From the NCBI RefSeq assembly GCF_047229345.1, contig NZ_JBFTER010000001.1, positions 74,915 to 138,914 on the forward strand: a stretch of DNA of 64,000 nucleotides. The letters are read 5' to 3'. The notes below the pieces were generated by a model. The model was not told the origin of the DNA. It saw nothing but the letters and a program-made list of their open reading frames with translations, and made no database searches. Positions 36,414-47,987 of the stretch are shown here, in pieces. Position 1 is the first letter of the stretch. Each line of letters starts with the position of its first letter. This stretch comes from Cellulomonas_A sp047229345. GTDB lineage: Bacteria > Actinomycetota > Actinomycetes > Actinomycetales > Cellulomonadaceae. Position numbers and translations under genes: made by a program.

Positions 36414-37121
36414 TCACCAGCCGCGGGCGCGCCACTCGTCGAGGTGCGGTCGCTCGGTGCCGAGCGTCGTGTCGGCGCCGTGCCCCGGGTAGACCCACGT
36501 GTCGTCGCCGAACCGGTCGAGCACGCGGTCGACGACGTCGCGCAGCAGCGCCGCGAACCGGGCGGCGTCCCCACCGGTCGCGCCCAGGCCACCGGGGAAG
36601 AGCGAGTCCCCGGTGAACAGGTGCACCCGCCCGGCGACGGCCTCCTCGGCCTGCACGTGCTCGGGCTCGCGGTAGGCGAGCGCGACCGAGCCGGGGGTGT
36701 GCCCGCGCAGCGCGACGACCTCGAGGACCAGGTGCCCCACCGTGAGCGTGTCGCCGTGCCGGAGCCGGCGCTGGACGGGGACCCCGGTCGCGGCGGTGAT
36801 CGCGTCGGCGTCGTCCGCCCCGGCGGCCACCGGCGCGCCGGTGAGCGCGACGACCGACGCGAGCGCACGGTGGTGGTCCGCGTGCTGGTGCGTGGTCACG
36901 ACTGCGTCGAGCCGGGAGGCCGCGGAGACGTCGTGCAGCAGCCCGGCGAGCCGGGCGGGCTCGTCGGCGGCGTCGACCAGGAGCTGCGCGCCGCTGCGGC
37001 GGCACGTCAGCAGGTAGGCGTTGTTCGCCATCGGCCCGACGGCGAGCTTGCGGACCACGACCTCGTCGAGCTCGCGCACGTCCGCCGGGCCGCCGGGGCG
37101 CACGTCCCCGGTGTACGTCAC
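36414..37121 (-). CDS. MBL-fold metallo-hydrolase (glyoxalase II-like)
   Basis: A 235-residue metallo-beta-lactamase-fold protein. The metal motif HxHxDH is THQHADHHRAL, with further ligands in LRGHTPGSVALAY, FTGDSLFPGG and YPGHGADTTLG. This layout matches glyoxalase II-type hydrolases of glutathione or mycothiol thioesters, but a specific substrate is not evident. The GTG at 37121 overlaps the stop codon of the upstream GH15 gene as GTGA, so the two form an operon. Confidence 0.88.
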   Translation of the reverse strand: MTYTGDVRPGGPADVRELDEVVVRKLAVGPMANNAYLLTCRRSGAQLLVDAADEPARLAGLLHDVSAASRLDAVVTTHQHADHHRALASVVALTGAPVAAGADDADAITAATGVPVQRRLRHGDTLTVGHLVLEVVALRGHTPGSVALAYREPEHVQAEEAVAGRVHLFTGDSLFPGGLGATGGDAARFAALLRDVVDRVLDRFGDDTWVYPGHGADTTLGTERPHLDEWRARGW

Positions 37122-38956
37122 GACGCGCCGTCGGGGGTCGTGCCGACCGGCAGCAGCTCCGCGCCGGAGAGCGCCCGGTCGTGGCTGCGGACGGCGCGCA
37201 CGAGGGCGAGGTGCGAGAGCGCCTGGGGGTAGTTGCCGGCCATGCGCCCCTCGACCGGGTCGTACTCCTCCGCGAGCAGGCCGAGCTCGCCGCCGAGCGC
37301 CGTCAGGGTGTCGAGCACCTCGCTCGCCCCGGCGAGGTCGCCCTGGCGAGCGAGCGCGTCCGCCAGCCAGAACGAGCACGCCAGGAACGGGTGCTCGCTG
37401 CCGCCCAGCCCGTCGTCGGTGCGCTCGGCACGGTAGCGGAGCACGAAGCCCGGCGCGACCTCGAGCTCGCGCCGGATCGCGGCCACCGTCGAGACCATGC
37501 GCGGGTCGTCCGGGGGCAGGAAGCCGACCTGGAGCATCTGGAGCAGCGCCGCGTCGGTGTGGGTCGCGCCGTAGTGCTGCACGAACGTCCCGAGCCCCTC
37601 GTCCCAGCCGTGCTCGAGGACGTCCGCGTGCACGGCGTCGCGCTCGCGGCGCCACTCGTCGACCGGTCCGGGCAGGCCGTGGTCCTCGACGGCCCGCACG
37701 GCGCGATCGAGCGCGGCCCAGGACATGACCTTCGAGTGCGTGAAGTGGCGGGGCTCGCCGCGGACCTCCCAGATCCCGCGGTCCGGCTCGCGCCAGCTCG
37801 TCATGAGGTCCCGGACGAGGTGCCGCTGCATCGCCCACGAGTCGTCCGACTCGGCGAGCCCGCCCGCGCGCGCCTCGTGCAGCGCGCACATCACCTCGCC
37901 CAGGACGTCGTTCTGGGTCTGCCCGACGGCCGCGTTGCCGATCCGGACCGGGCGCGAGCCCGCGTAGCCGGGCAGGTGGTCGAGCGTGCGCTCCGGCAGG
38001 TCGCGCCCGCCGTCGACGCCGTACATGATCTGCAGGTCCGCCGGGTCGCCGGCCACGGCCCGCAGGAGCCAGCCCCGCCACGCGGTCGCCTCGTCGCGGT
38101 AGCCGTGCTCGAGCAGCGCCTCGAGCGTCATCGCGGCGTCCCGCAGCCAGCAGAACCGGTAGTCCCAGTTCCGCTCGCCGCCGAAGTCCTCGGGCAGCGA
38201 CGTGGTCGGCGCCGCGACGATGCCTCCGGTCTCCGCGTGCGTGAGCAGGCGGAGCACGAGCAGCGAGCGGACCACCTGCGGGCGGTAGGAGCCGGTGTAG
38301 TCGCAGCGCCGGGCCCACTCGCCCCATGCCCCGAGGGTCGCGTCGACGCGGTCGGGGATCGTCAGCCGCCGCGGCACCTCGTCCCACGAGCGCGTCCAGG
38401 TGACGGCGAGCTCGACGCTCTCACCGGCGGCCAGCTCGAACTCGTCGCGGTGCACCCGCCCGTGCGGCACGGGCAGGCGGTCCCCGCGCAGCAGCAGCGA
38501 GTCGGGTCCGGCGACGGCCTGGATGCCCTCGACGCCGTTGACGTCGTGGACGTGATGCACCCACGGCACGATCGCGCCGTAGCCGAAGCGCACGACCCAC
38601 TCGTGCTCGACGGCCACCGTGCCCGCGGTGCACTCGACGCGCCGGACGAGGTCGGCCCGACCGTCGCCGACGGGCATCGCGTCCGTGACGACCGCGGTGC
38701 CCGTGGGGGAGGTGTAGGTCGTCCGCAGGACGAAGGAGTCCCCGGCGTAGGTGCGCGTGACGTCGGTCGCGTCGGGGACGGTGAGCAGCCACCGCCCGTG
38801 CTCGCGCGTGCCGAGCAGCGCGGCGAACGACGCGGGGGAGTCGAACCGGGGCAGGCAGAGCCAGTCGACCGAGCCGCGGCGGGAGACGAGCGCGGCGGTG
38901 TGCCCGTCGCCGAGGACCGCGTAGTCACCGATCGGCGGGGGAGTGTGGGGGCGCAT
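37118..38956 (-). CDS. Glycoside hydrolase family 15 protein (trehalase/glucoamylase-like)
   Basis: A 612-residue protein. The N-terminal beta-sandwich part is PIGDYAVLGDGHTAALVSRRGSVDWLCLPRFDSPA, a classic start for bacterial GH15. The (alpha/alpha)6 catalytic domain from about residue 220 contains RNWDYRFCWLRDAAMTLEAL and the C-terminal acidic site LAEEYDPVEGRMAGNYPQALSHL. Mycobacterial homologues are trehalases. I chose the ATG at 38956; an upstream ATG at 39037 would run into the uvrA promoter. It probably degrades trehalose or maltodextrin in the cytoplasm. Confidence 0.88.
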   Translation of the reverse strand: MRPHTPPPIGDYAVLGDGHTAALVSRRGSVDWLCLPRFDSPASFAALLGTREHGRWLLTVPDATDVTRTYAGDSFVLRTTYTSPTGTAVVTDAMPVGDGRADLVRRVECTAGTVAVEHEWVVRFGYGAIVPWVHHVHDVNGVEGIQAVAGPDSLLLRGDRLPVPHGRVHRDEFELAAGESVELAVTWTRSWDEVPRRLTIPDRVDATLGAWGEWARRCDYTGSYRPQVVRSLLVLRLLTHAETGGIVAAPTTSLPEDFGGERNWDYRFCWLRDAAMTLEALLEHGYRDEATAWRGWLLRAVAGDPADLQIMYGVDGGRDLPERTLDHLPGYAGSRPVRIGNAAVGQTQNDVLGEVMCALHEARAGGLAESDDSWAMQRHLVRDLMTSWREPDRGIWEVRGEPRHFTHSKVMSWAALDRAVRAVEDHGLPGPVDEWRRERDAVHADVLEHGWDEGLGTFVQHYGATHTDAALLQMLQVGFLPPDDPRMVSTVAAIRRELEVAPGFVLRYRAERTDDGLGGSEHPFLACSFWLADALARQGDLAGASEVLDTLTALGGELGLLAEEYDPVEGRMAGNYPQALSHLALVRAVRSHDRALSGAELLPVGTTPDGAS

Positions 38957-39029
38957 CGGTCCATCATCGGCGACGTGCCCGCCGCCCACCCGGCGGGGGC
39001 CCGGCGGCGTGGCGCCCGTCACGTTCCGT

Positions 39030-39069
39030 TCGAACACCTGTGCGGCATGTCGGAGGGTCGACGTAGCAT
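39030..39069 (+). promoter_or_regulatory. uvrA promoter: PafBC-like element with degenerate SOS box
   Basis: ATGTCGGAG (39047-39055), 8-nt spacer, TAGCAT (39064-39069): TGTCGGAG matches TGTCRGTG at seven of eight positions with the exact spacing of mycobacterial RecA-NDp promoters. Just upstream, TCGAAC-ACCT-GTGCGG (39030-39045) has one perfect and one 4/6 half of the actinobacterial LexA box. The GTG start follows 6 bases after the -10 box. Confidence 0.55.
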
Positions 39070-39075
39070 GTCGGG

Positions 39076-41937
<2,862 letters not shown>

Positions 41938-41987
41938 CGCACGCTCGCCGGGCGGCTCAGACCCGTCCGTCCGGCGGTGCCCCGACC

Positions 41988-42155
41988 GATCCGCTCGGTG
42001 TGGTCGGGCTGGGCCGCCGCGCGCCGGCTGATCCGCTCGGTCCGGTCGGACTGGGCCGCCGCGCGCCGGTCGATCCGCTCGGTCCGGTCGGGCTGGGCCG
42101 CCGCGCGCCGGCTGATCCGCTCCGTCTGGTCGGGCTGGGCCGCCGCGCGCCGGTC
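41988..42155. repeat. 42-bp tandem repeat, four copies
   Basis: Units at 41988, 42030, 42072 and 42114 each begin GATCCGCT and end CCGCCGCGCGCCGG plus CT or TC. Copies 1 and 3 end in CT, copies 2 and 4 in TC, suggesting an 84-bp higher order unit. Only one to four bases vary between copies. The array lies between the convergent ends of uvrA and the OsmC gene. The unit length is divisible by three, but no start or gene context supports a repeat protein. Confidence 0.9.
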
Positions 42156-42178
42156 GCGCCGCGTGAGGGTGCTCGCCC

Positions 42179-42715
42179 TCAGCCGGCGACCCCGCGCGGC
42201 ACGGGCCCAGCGCCCGCATCGACCGCCGAGCCGGGCGCACCGACGTGCACCGGCGACGGCGCGAGGCGCACCGGGAAGTTGACGGAGCGCGCGATGAAGC
42301 AGTGCTCGTGCGCACGGGCGTGCAGGTCGGCGAGGTCGGTCCCGGGCTCTGCGGTCCCCGCCGAGACGGTCACGCGGGGACGCAGGACGACCTCCGTGAA
42401 CTGCCCGTGCCCGGCCGCCTCGACGCGCATCGTCCCGCTCGCGCGGTCCCGGTACCCGGTGACGACGACGCCGGCCGTCGCGGCGAGGTGCAGGAACCAC
42501 AGCATGTGGCACTGCGCGACCGCCGCCACGAGCAGCTCCTCGGGGCTGTAGCGGTCGGGGTCGCCGCGGAACGCCGGGTCGGAGGACCCGGGGAGCGGCG
42601 GCTTGTCGCCGATCAGCACCTCGTGCTCGCGGCTGTACGCGGTGTAGCTCGTCGTGCCGCTCGTGCCGGCGCCCGTCCAGACGACCTCGGCGGCGAACGT
42701 GTGCAGGGGGCCCAT
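42179..42715 (-). CDS. OsmC family peroxiredoxin-like protein
   Basis: A 178-residue OsmC-fold protein. The first redox Cys is in AVAQCHMLWFLHLAA and the second in HARAHEHCFIARSVNFPV, the spacing of OsmC/Ohr hydroperoxide reductases. The segment PDRYSPEELLVAAVAQCHMLWFL is typical of the YhfA/OsmC branch. It probably reduces organic hydroperoxides or acts on thiols. The C-terminal 25 residues are Ala/Pro/Gly-rich. Convergent with uvrA. Confidence 0.88.
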   Translation of the reverse strand: MGPLHTFAAEVVWTGAGTSGTTSYTAYSREHEVLIGDKPPLPGSSDPAFRGDPDRYSPEELLVAAVAQCHMLWFLHLAATAGVVVTGYRDRASGTMRVEAAGHGQFTEVVLRPRVTVSAGTAEPGTDLADLHARAHEHCFIARSVNFPVRLAPSPVHVGAPGSAVDAGAGPVPRGVAG

Positions 42716-42803
42716 CGGCCCACGCTAGCGCGACGGCGGTCCGGCCCGGGAAGGGTTTGCGTGCGCCGCGCGGCGTCCGCCGCCCGCGAACGCGTGACGT
42801 CCG

Positions 42804-42826
42804 CTGTGGGCGCCCCGACTTAGGCT
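42804..42826 (+). promoter_or_regulatory. uvrC promoter, weak PafBC (RecA-NDp)-like
   Basis: CTGTGGGCG (42804-42812), 8-nt spacer, TAGGCT (42821-42826). TGTGGGCG matches TGTCRGTG at six of eight positions. The ATG follows 6 bases after the -10 box. Confidence 0.4.
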
Positions 42827-42832
42827 CGTGGC

Positions 42833-44941
42833 ATGGCCGATCCCGCGACCTACCGTCCTGCCCCGGGCGAGATCCCCGACTCCCCGGGCGTGTACCGCTT
42901 CCGTGACGAGCACGGCCGGGTCATCTACGTCGGCAAGGCGAAGAGCCTGCGCTCCCGCCTCAACAGCTACTTCCAGGACGTCGCGGGCCTGCACCAGCGC
43001 ACCCAGCAGATGGTCACCACGGCGGCGTCGGTCCAGTGGACGGTCGTGGGCACGGAGGTCGAGGCGCTCGCGCTCGAGTACTCGTGGATCAAGGAGTTCG
43101 ACCCGCGGTTCAACGTCAAGTACCGCGACGACAAGAGCTACCCGTACCTGGCGGTGACGCTCGCCGACACGTTCCCGCGCGTGCAGGTCATGCGCGGTGC
43201 CAAGCGCGCGGGGACCCGCTACTTCGGCCCGTACGCGCACGCGTGGGCGATCCGCGAGACGGTCGACCTCCTGCTGCGCGTGTTCCCGGTGCGGACGTGC
43301 TCGGCGGGGGTCTTCAAGCGCGCGAACCAGCAGGGTCGCCCGTGCCTGCTCGGCTACATCGACAAGTGCTCGGCGCCGTGCGTCGGGCGGATCTCGCCCG
43401 AGGACCACGCGGACCTCGCGCGCGACTTCTGCGACTTCATGGCGGGCGACACCGCGAAGTTCACGCGCCGGCTGACCACGCGGATGCGCGAGGCCGCCGC
43501 GGAGCTCGACTACGAGCAGGCCGCCCGGCTGCGCGACGACATCGCGGCGCTCGAGCGCGCGACCGAGCGCAACGCGGTGGTGCTCGCCGACGGCACGGAC
43601 GCGGACATCTTCGCGCTCGTCGGCGACGAGCTCGAGGCCGCGGTGCAGGTGTTCCACGTGCGCGACGGGCGGATCCGCGGCCAGCGCGGCTGGGTCGTGG
43701 AGAAGGTCGAGGACGTGACCGACGCCGAGCTGGTCGAGCACCTGCTCCAGCAGGTCTACGGCGACGAGGTGCTCGCGGGCCCCGGACCGGGCGCGGCTGA
43801 GGTGCGCGAGTCGCGCGCGGTCCCCCGGGAGGTGCTCGTCCCCGTGCTGCCCCCCGACGTCCCGGGCGTGCAGGCGTGGCTCACGGGGTTGCGGGGGAGC
43901 CGCGTCGAGGTCCGCGTCCCCCAGCGCGGCGACAAGCGCGAGCTCGCGGAGACCGTGCGCCGCAACGCCGAGCACGCGCTCGCCCTGCACCGCACGCGCC
44001 GCGCGGGCGACCTCACGACCCGCAGCCAGGCCCTGCGCGAGATCCAGGAGGCGCTCGACCTGCCGACGGCGCCGCTGCGCATCGAGTGCTACGACGTCTC
44101 GCACAACCAGGGGACGTACCAGGTCGCGTCGATGGTGGTCTTCGAGGACGGCATGGCGCGCAAGAGCGAGTACCGCCAGTTCTCGATCCGCGGCCCCGAG
44201 GGTGAGGGTGCGCGCGACGACACCGCGGCGATGCACGAGGTCATCACGCGCCGGTTCCGGCGCTACCTCGCGGAGCGTGCCGAGTCGGGTGACATGGACC
44301 TGGGCCAGGGGATGCCCGACGAGGACGACGACGAGGCGCTGCGCCGCTCCGGGCCGGTCGACGCCACGACGGGCCGTCCGCAGAGGTTCGCGTACCCCCC
44401 GAACCTCGTGGTCGTCGACGGCGGCCCCCCGCAGGTCGCCGCTGCCGCGGCCGCGCTCGCGGAGCTCGGCATCGACGACGTCGCGCTGTGCGGGCTCGCG
44501 AAGCGGCTCGAGGAGGTCTGGGTGCCCGGCGACGACTACCCCGTGATCCTGCAGCGCAGCTCGGAGGGCCTGTACCTGCTGCAGCGCCTGCGCGACGAGG
44601 CGCACCGCTTCGCGATCACCGCCCACCGCAAGCGGCGCAGCAAGGGCATGACCGTCTCGGCGCTCGACTCGGTGCCCGGTCTGGGGCCCGCGCGCTCGGC
44701 GGCGCTGCTCAAGCAGTTCGGGTCGCTCAAGCGGCTCAAGGCGGCCTCGGTCGAGGAGATCATGTCGGTGCCCGGGATGGGCGAGCGGACCGCCGCGGCG
44801 GTCGTCGCGGCGCTCGGTGGCGACGGCGGGGCGGGCGACGCCGTGGCCCCCGCGGACGACGGGGGTGCGTCGTCGTCCGCCGCCGCCCCGGCCGACGCGC
44901 CGGGGGTGGTCGCCTCCGCGTCCCCGACGGGCGGCGCGTGA
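42833..44941 (+). CDS. uvrC: Excinuclease ABC subunit C
   Basis: A 702-residue nuclease. The N-terminal GIY-YIG domain is GVYRFRDEHGRVIYVGKAKSLRSRL and makes the 3' incision. A UVR motif (LDYEQAARLRDDIAALE) near residue 225 contacts UvrB. The RNase H-like domain is IECYDVSHNQGTYQVASMVVFEDG with VVDGGPPQV and makes the 5' incision. Tandem helix-hairpin-helices near 610-660 contain LDSVPGLGPARSAALL. The last 35 residues are Ala/Asp-rich. First gene of the conserved uvrC-rapZ-yvcK-whiA block. Confidence 0.96.
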   Translation: MADPATYRPAPGEIPDSPGVYRFRDEHGRVIYVGKAKSLRSRLNSYFQDVAGLHQRTQQMVTTAASVQWTVVGTEVEALALEYSWIKEFDPRFNVKYRDDKSYPYLAVTLADTFPRVQVMRGAKRAGTRYFGPYAHAWAIRETVDLLLRVFPVRTCSAGVFKRANQQGRPCLLGYIDKCSAPCVGRISPEDHADLARDFCDFMAGDTAKFTRRLTTRMREAAAELDYEQAARLRDDIAALERATERNAVVLADGTDADIFALVGDELEAAVQVFHVRDGRIRGQRGWVVEKVEDVTDAELVEHLLQQVYGDEVLAGPGPGAAEVRESRAVPREVLVPVLPPDVPGVQAWLTGLRGSRVEVRVPQRGDKRELAETVRRNAEHALALHRTRRAGDLTTRSQALREIQEALDLPTAPLRIECYDVSHNQGTYQVASMVVFEDGMARKSEYRQFSIRGPEGEGARDDTAAMHEVITRRFRRYLAERAESGDMDLGQGMPDEDDDEALRRSGPVDATTGRPQRFAYPPNLVVVDGGPPQVAAAAAALAELGIDDVALCGLAKRLEEVWVPGDDYPVILQRSSEGLYLLQRLRDEAHRFAITAHRKRRSKGMTVSALDSVPGLGPARSAALLKQFGSLKRLKAASVEEIMSVPGMGERTAAAVVAALGGDGGAGDAVAPADDGGASSSAAAPADAPGVVASASPTGGA

Positions 44942-44955
44942 GGCATGCTGAGCCC

Positions 44956-45900
44956 ATGAGCGACGAGCCCTCGCCGATCACCGTCCCCTCCGGGATCCCC
45001 GCCCTCGAGGCGGCCGCGGAGGCGCCGCGCCTGATCGCTCCCCAGGTCCTGATCATCACCGGCATGTCCGGCGCCGGGCGCACGCGCGCCGCTGCGGTGC
45101 TCGAGGACCTCGACTGGTACGTCGTGGACAACCTGCCGGCGCAGATGCTCGTGCACCTCGTCGGCCTGGTCGCCAAGGGCGGCCCGGGCGGCGGGCAGCA
45201 GCGGATCGCGGCGGTCGTCGACGTGCGGACGCGCGAGTTCTTCGCGGACCTCGCCGAGGTGCTCGCCGGTCTGCGCGCGACCGGGACCGACTACCGGATC
45301 CTCTTCCTCGACTCGTCCGACGAGGTCCTCGTGCGGCGCTTCGAGCAGGTGCGCCGCCCGCACCCGCTGCAGGGCGACGGGCGCATCCTCGACGGGATCG
45401 ACGCCGAGCGCGCGCTCCTCGCGGACATCCGGGAGCGCGCGGACGTGCTGATCGACACCTCCGAGCTGAGCGTGCACGACCTCGCCCGCGAGGTGCGCGC
45501 GGCGGTCACGGGCAACAGCGAGGACGCGCTGCGCGTCAACATCGTCTCGTTCGGCTTCAAGTACGGGCTGCCGCTCGACGCCGACCACGTCGTCGACGTC
45601 CGCTTCCTGTCGAACCCGTACTGGATCACCGAGCTGCGCCACCTCACCGGCCGCGACGAGCCCGTGCGCGACTACGTGCTGGGGCTGCCGGGCGCGACCG
45701 ACTTCGTCGACCGCTACGCCTCCGCGCTCGAGCCGGTGCTCGCCGGGTACCTGCACGAGGAGAAGCGCTACGTGACGATCGCCGTCGGCTGCACGGGCGG
45801 CAAGCACCGCTCGGTGGCGATCAGCGACGCGCTCGCCCGTCGCCTCCGGGAGCGGGGTCAGCGCGTGACCGTGACCGCGCGCGACCTCGGCAAGGAATGA
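44956..45900 (+). CDS. rapZ: RNase adapter RapZ / YvcJ-type nucleotide-binding protein
   Basis: A 314-residue protein. The N-terminal P-loop is TGMSGAGRTRAAAVLED, where Arg replaces the usual Walker Lys, as seen in actinobacterial members. The C-terminal domain has VSFGFKYGLPLDADHVVDVRFLSNPYW and the signature IAVGCTGGKHRSVAISDAL. In E. coli RapZ controls GlmY/GlmZ decay and senses glucosamine-6-phosphate; in Gram-positives it is less clear. It sits 14 bases after uvrC and overlaps yvcK as ATGA. Confidence 0.93.
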   Translation: MSDEPSPITVPSGIPALEAAAEAPRLIAPQVLIITGMSGAGRTRAAAVLEDLDWYVVDNLPAQMLVHLVGLVAKGGPGGGQQRIAAVVDVRTREFFADLAEVLAGLRATGTDYRILFLDSSDEVLVRRFEQVRRPHPLQGDGRILDGIDAERALLADIRERADVLIDTSELSVHDLAREVRAAVTGNSEDALRVNIVSFGFKYGLPLDADHVVDVRFLSNPYWITELRHLTGRDEPVRDYVLGLPGATDFVDRYASALEPVLAGYLHEEKRYVTIAVGCTGGKHRSVAISDALARRLRERGQRVTVTARDLGKE

Positions 45901-46886
45901 GCGCGGCACGCGCAGCGGACCCGACCTACCTGGCCCCGGCGTTCGTCGCGCTCGGGGGAGGGCACGGGCTCTCGGCGACGCTGTCGGCGCTGCGGCTCAT
46001 GTCGGACCGGCTCACCGCGGTGGTCACGGTCGCGGACGACGGCGGCTCGTCGGGCCGCCTGCGGGACGAGCTGGGCGTGCTGCCGCCCGGGGACCTGCGC
46101 ATGGCGCTCGCGGCCCTGTGCGACGACTCCGACTGGGGCCGGACGTGGCGTGACGTGCTCCAGCACCGGTTCGCCTCGTCGGGGGACCTGGACCGGCACG
46201 CGGTCGGCAACCTGCTGATCGTCGCACTCTGGGAGCTCCTCGGCGACACCGTCGAGGGCCTCGACTGGGTCGGGAAGCTGCTCGGCGCACGCGGTCGGGT
46301 CCTCCCGATGTCCGCGGTGCCGCTCCAGATCGAGGCCGACGTCGAGGACGGCACCGGCCGGACGACGGTGGTCCGCGGCCAGAGCGCGGTGGCGGTCACG
46401 ACGGACCGGATCGCCCAGGTGCGCCTCGTCCCGGCGTCGCCGCCCGCGTGCGTCGAGGCGGTCGAGGCGGTCGACGCGGCGGACTGGGTCGTCCTCGGGC
46501 CCGGCTCGTGGTTCACGTCCGTGCTGCCGCACCTGCTGGTGCCCGAGCTCTCGGCCGCGCTGCACCGGACCGCGGCGCGGCGCGTCGTCGTGCTCAACCT
46601 CTCGCCCGACTCGGGGGAGACCGCGGGCATGTGCGCCGAGGAGCACCTCGCGGTGCTGCACGAGCACGCGCCGGGGCTGCGCGTGGACGCCATCGTCGCC
46701 GACCCGGGAGCGGTCGACGACGTCGACGTGCTCATGACCAGGGCCGCGGCGTTCGGCGCGCGGGTGCTGCTGCGTCAGGTCCGGGTCGGGGACGGGTCCG
46801 CGCGGCACGACCCGCTGCGTCTCGCGGCGGCGCTGCGGGACGTCGTGGAGGGCTACCTCGGGGACGTCGGTACCCGCACGAGCTGA
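45897..46886 (+). CDS. yvcK: YvcK/CofD-like gluconeogenesis factor
   Basis: A 329-residue protein of the CofD/UPF0052 fold. It opens VALGGGHGLSATLSALR and continues VVTVADDGGSSGRLRDELGVLPPGDLRM, the family signature. Mycobacterial CuvA and Bacillus YvcK bind UDP-GlcNAc-type ligands and are needed for cell shape on gluconeogenic carbon. The ATG overlaps the rapZ stop codon, and the next gene is whiA, a gene order conserved across Firmicutes and Actinobacteria. Confidence 0.93.
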   Translation: MSAARAADPTYLAPAFVALGGGHGLSATLSALRLMSDRLTAVVTVADDGGSSGRLRDELGVLPPGDLRMALAALCDDSDWGRTWRDVLQHRFASSGDLDRHAVGNLLIVALWELLGDTVEGLDWVGKLLGARGRVLPMSAVPLQIEADVEDGTGRTTVVRGQSAVAVTTDRIAQVRLVPASPPACVEAVEAVDAADWVVLGPGSWFTSVLPHLLVPELSAALHRTAARRVVVLNLSPDSGETAGMCAEEHLAVLHEHAPGLRVDAIVADPGAVDDVDVLMTRAAAFGARVLLRQVRVGDGSARHDPLRLAAALRDVVEGYLGDVGTRTS

Positions 46887-46911
46887 CCTCAGGTGGTGGC
46901 AGGATGACGCC

Positions 46912-47892
46912 ATGGCGCTGACGGCACAGGTGAAGGATGAGCTGGCACGGCTCCAGGTGGACAAGACGTCCTGCCGCAAGGCCGAGGTCTCCGCGACCCT
47001 GAGGTTCGCGGGCGGGCTGCACATCATCTCCGGCCGCATCGTGATCGAGGCCGAGCTCGACACGGGGATCGCGGCCCGACGGCTGCGCCAGGCGATCGCC
47101 GAGGTCTACGGGCACGGCAGCGACGTCATCGTGGTCTCGGCGGGCGGCCTGCGCCGCGGCAGCCGCTACGTCGTGCGGGTCGTCAAGGACGGGGAGTCGC
47201 TCGCGCGCCAGACCGGTCTGCTCGACAACCGTGGCCGTCCGGTGCGCGGGCTGCCGCCCCAGGTGGTGTCCGCAGGCGTCGGGGAGGCGGAGGCGGCGTG
47301 GCGCGGGGCGTTCCTCGCGCACGGCTCGCTGACGGAGCCCGGCCGGTCGTCGTCGCTGGAGATCACGTGCCCGGGGCCCGAGGCCGCGCTCGCGCTCGTC
47401 GGGGCCGCGCGGCGGCTCGGGATCACCGCGAAGGCGCGCGAGGTGCGCGGGGTCGACCGCGTCGTGATCCGGGACGGCGACGCGATCAGCGCGATGCTGG
47501 CCCGGCTCGGCGCGCACGACACGATGCTCGTGTGGGAGGAGCGGCGCGTGCGCCGCGAGGTGCGCGGGACGGCGAACCGGCTGGCCAACTTCGACGACGC
47601 GAACCTGCGCCGGTCGGCGCGCGCGGCGGTGGCCGCGGGGGCCCGCGTCGAGCGCGCGTTCGAGATCCTCGGCGCCGACCTGCCCGAGCACCTGCGCGAG
47701 GCCGGGGAGCTGCGGCTCGCCCACAAGCAGGCGTCGCTCGAGGAGCTCGGCAAGCTCGCGGACCCCGTGCTGACCAAGGACGCGGTCGCCGGACGGATCC
47801 GCCGCCTGCTCGCCACCGCCGACAAGCGCGCCGCCGAGCTGGGCATCCCGGACACCGAGGCGGGCCTCGCGCCGGAGCTGCTCGACCTGTAG
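46912..47892 (+). CDS. whiA: Sporulation/cell division regulator WhiA
   Basis: A 326-residue protein. The N-terminal LAGLIDADG-homing-endonuclease-like domain begins ALTAQVKDELARLQVDKTSCRKAEVSATLRFAGGLH. The central segment RVEQRRVRREVRGT-like region (ERRVRREVRGTANRLANFDDANL) leads to a C-terminal helix-turn-helix (LGKLADPVLTKDAVAGRIRRLLATA). WhiA activates septation genes in Streptomyces, and non-sporulating actinobacteria keep it. CAGGAT lies 6 bases before the ATG, so it may also have its own leaderless transcript. Confidence 0.95.
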   Translation: MALTAQVKDELARLQVDKTSCRKAEVSATLRFAGGLHIISGRIVIEAELDTGIAARRLRQAIAEVYGHGSDVIVVSAGGLRRGSRYVVRVVKDGESLARQTGLLDNRGRPVRGLPPQVVSAGVGEAEAAWRGAFLAHGSLTEPGRSSSLEITCPGPEAALALVGAARRLGITAKAREVRGVDRVVIRDGDAISAMLARLGAHDTMLVWEERRVRREVRGTANRLANFDDANLRRSARAAVAAGARVERAFEILGADLPEHLREAGELRLAHKQASLEELGKLADPVLTKDAVAGRIRRLLATADKRAAELGIPDTEAGLAPELLDL

Positions 47893-47979
47893 CCACGGCG
47901 TCGCCGGCCGCCCACGGGCCGCCCACCTGCGGACCCGTCTCAGCGCGGACCATGGTCCCGGCGTGAGGTCGGTCACGGG

Positions 47980-47987
47980 TATAGGCT
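47980..47987 (+). promoter_or_regulatory. -10 box of the gap promoter
   Basis: TATAGGCT, containing TAGGCT at 47982-47987, lies about 150 bases before the gap start and after the whiA stop. No consensus -35 is visible. Confidence 0.4.

Noticed and set aside
39028..39035. GTTCGAAC palindrome as an SOS box
   Set aside because: The half-sites are adjacent and in the wrong order. The better LexA-like reading is TCGAAC-N4-GTGCGG, starting two bases later.
41988..42155. CRISPR array
   Set aside because: Units are head-to-tail without spacers, and there are no cas genes.
41977..42282. Possible repeat protein with WAAARR units encoded by the 42-bp array
   Set aside because: No ribosome site, no signal or known repeat family, and it ends inside the antisense OsmC gene. 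The repeat is better seen as non-coding DNA.
47965..47987. GTCGGT upstream of the gap -10 box as another PafBC-like site
   Set aside because: The spacing to TAGGCT is one base short and gap is a housekeeping gene.
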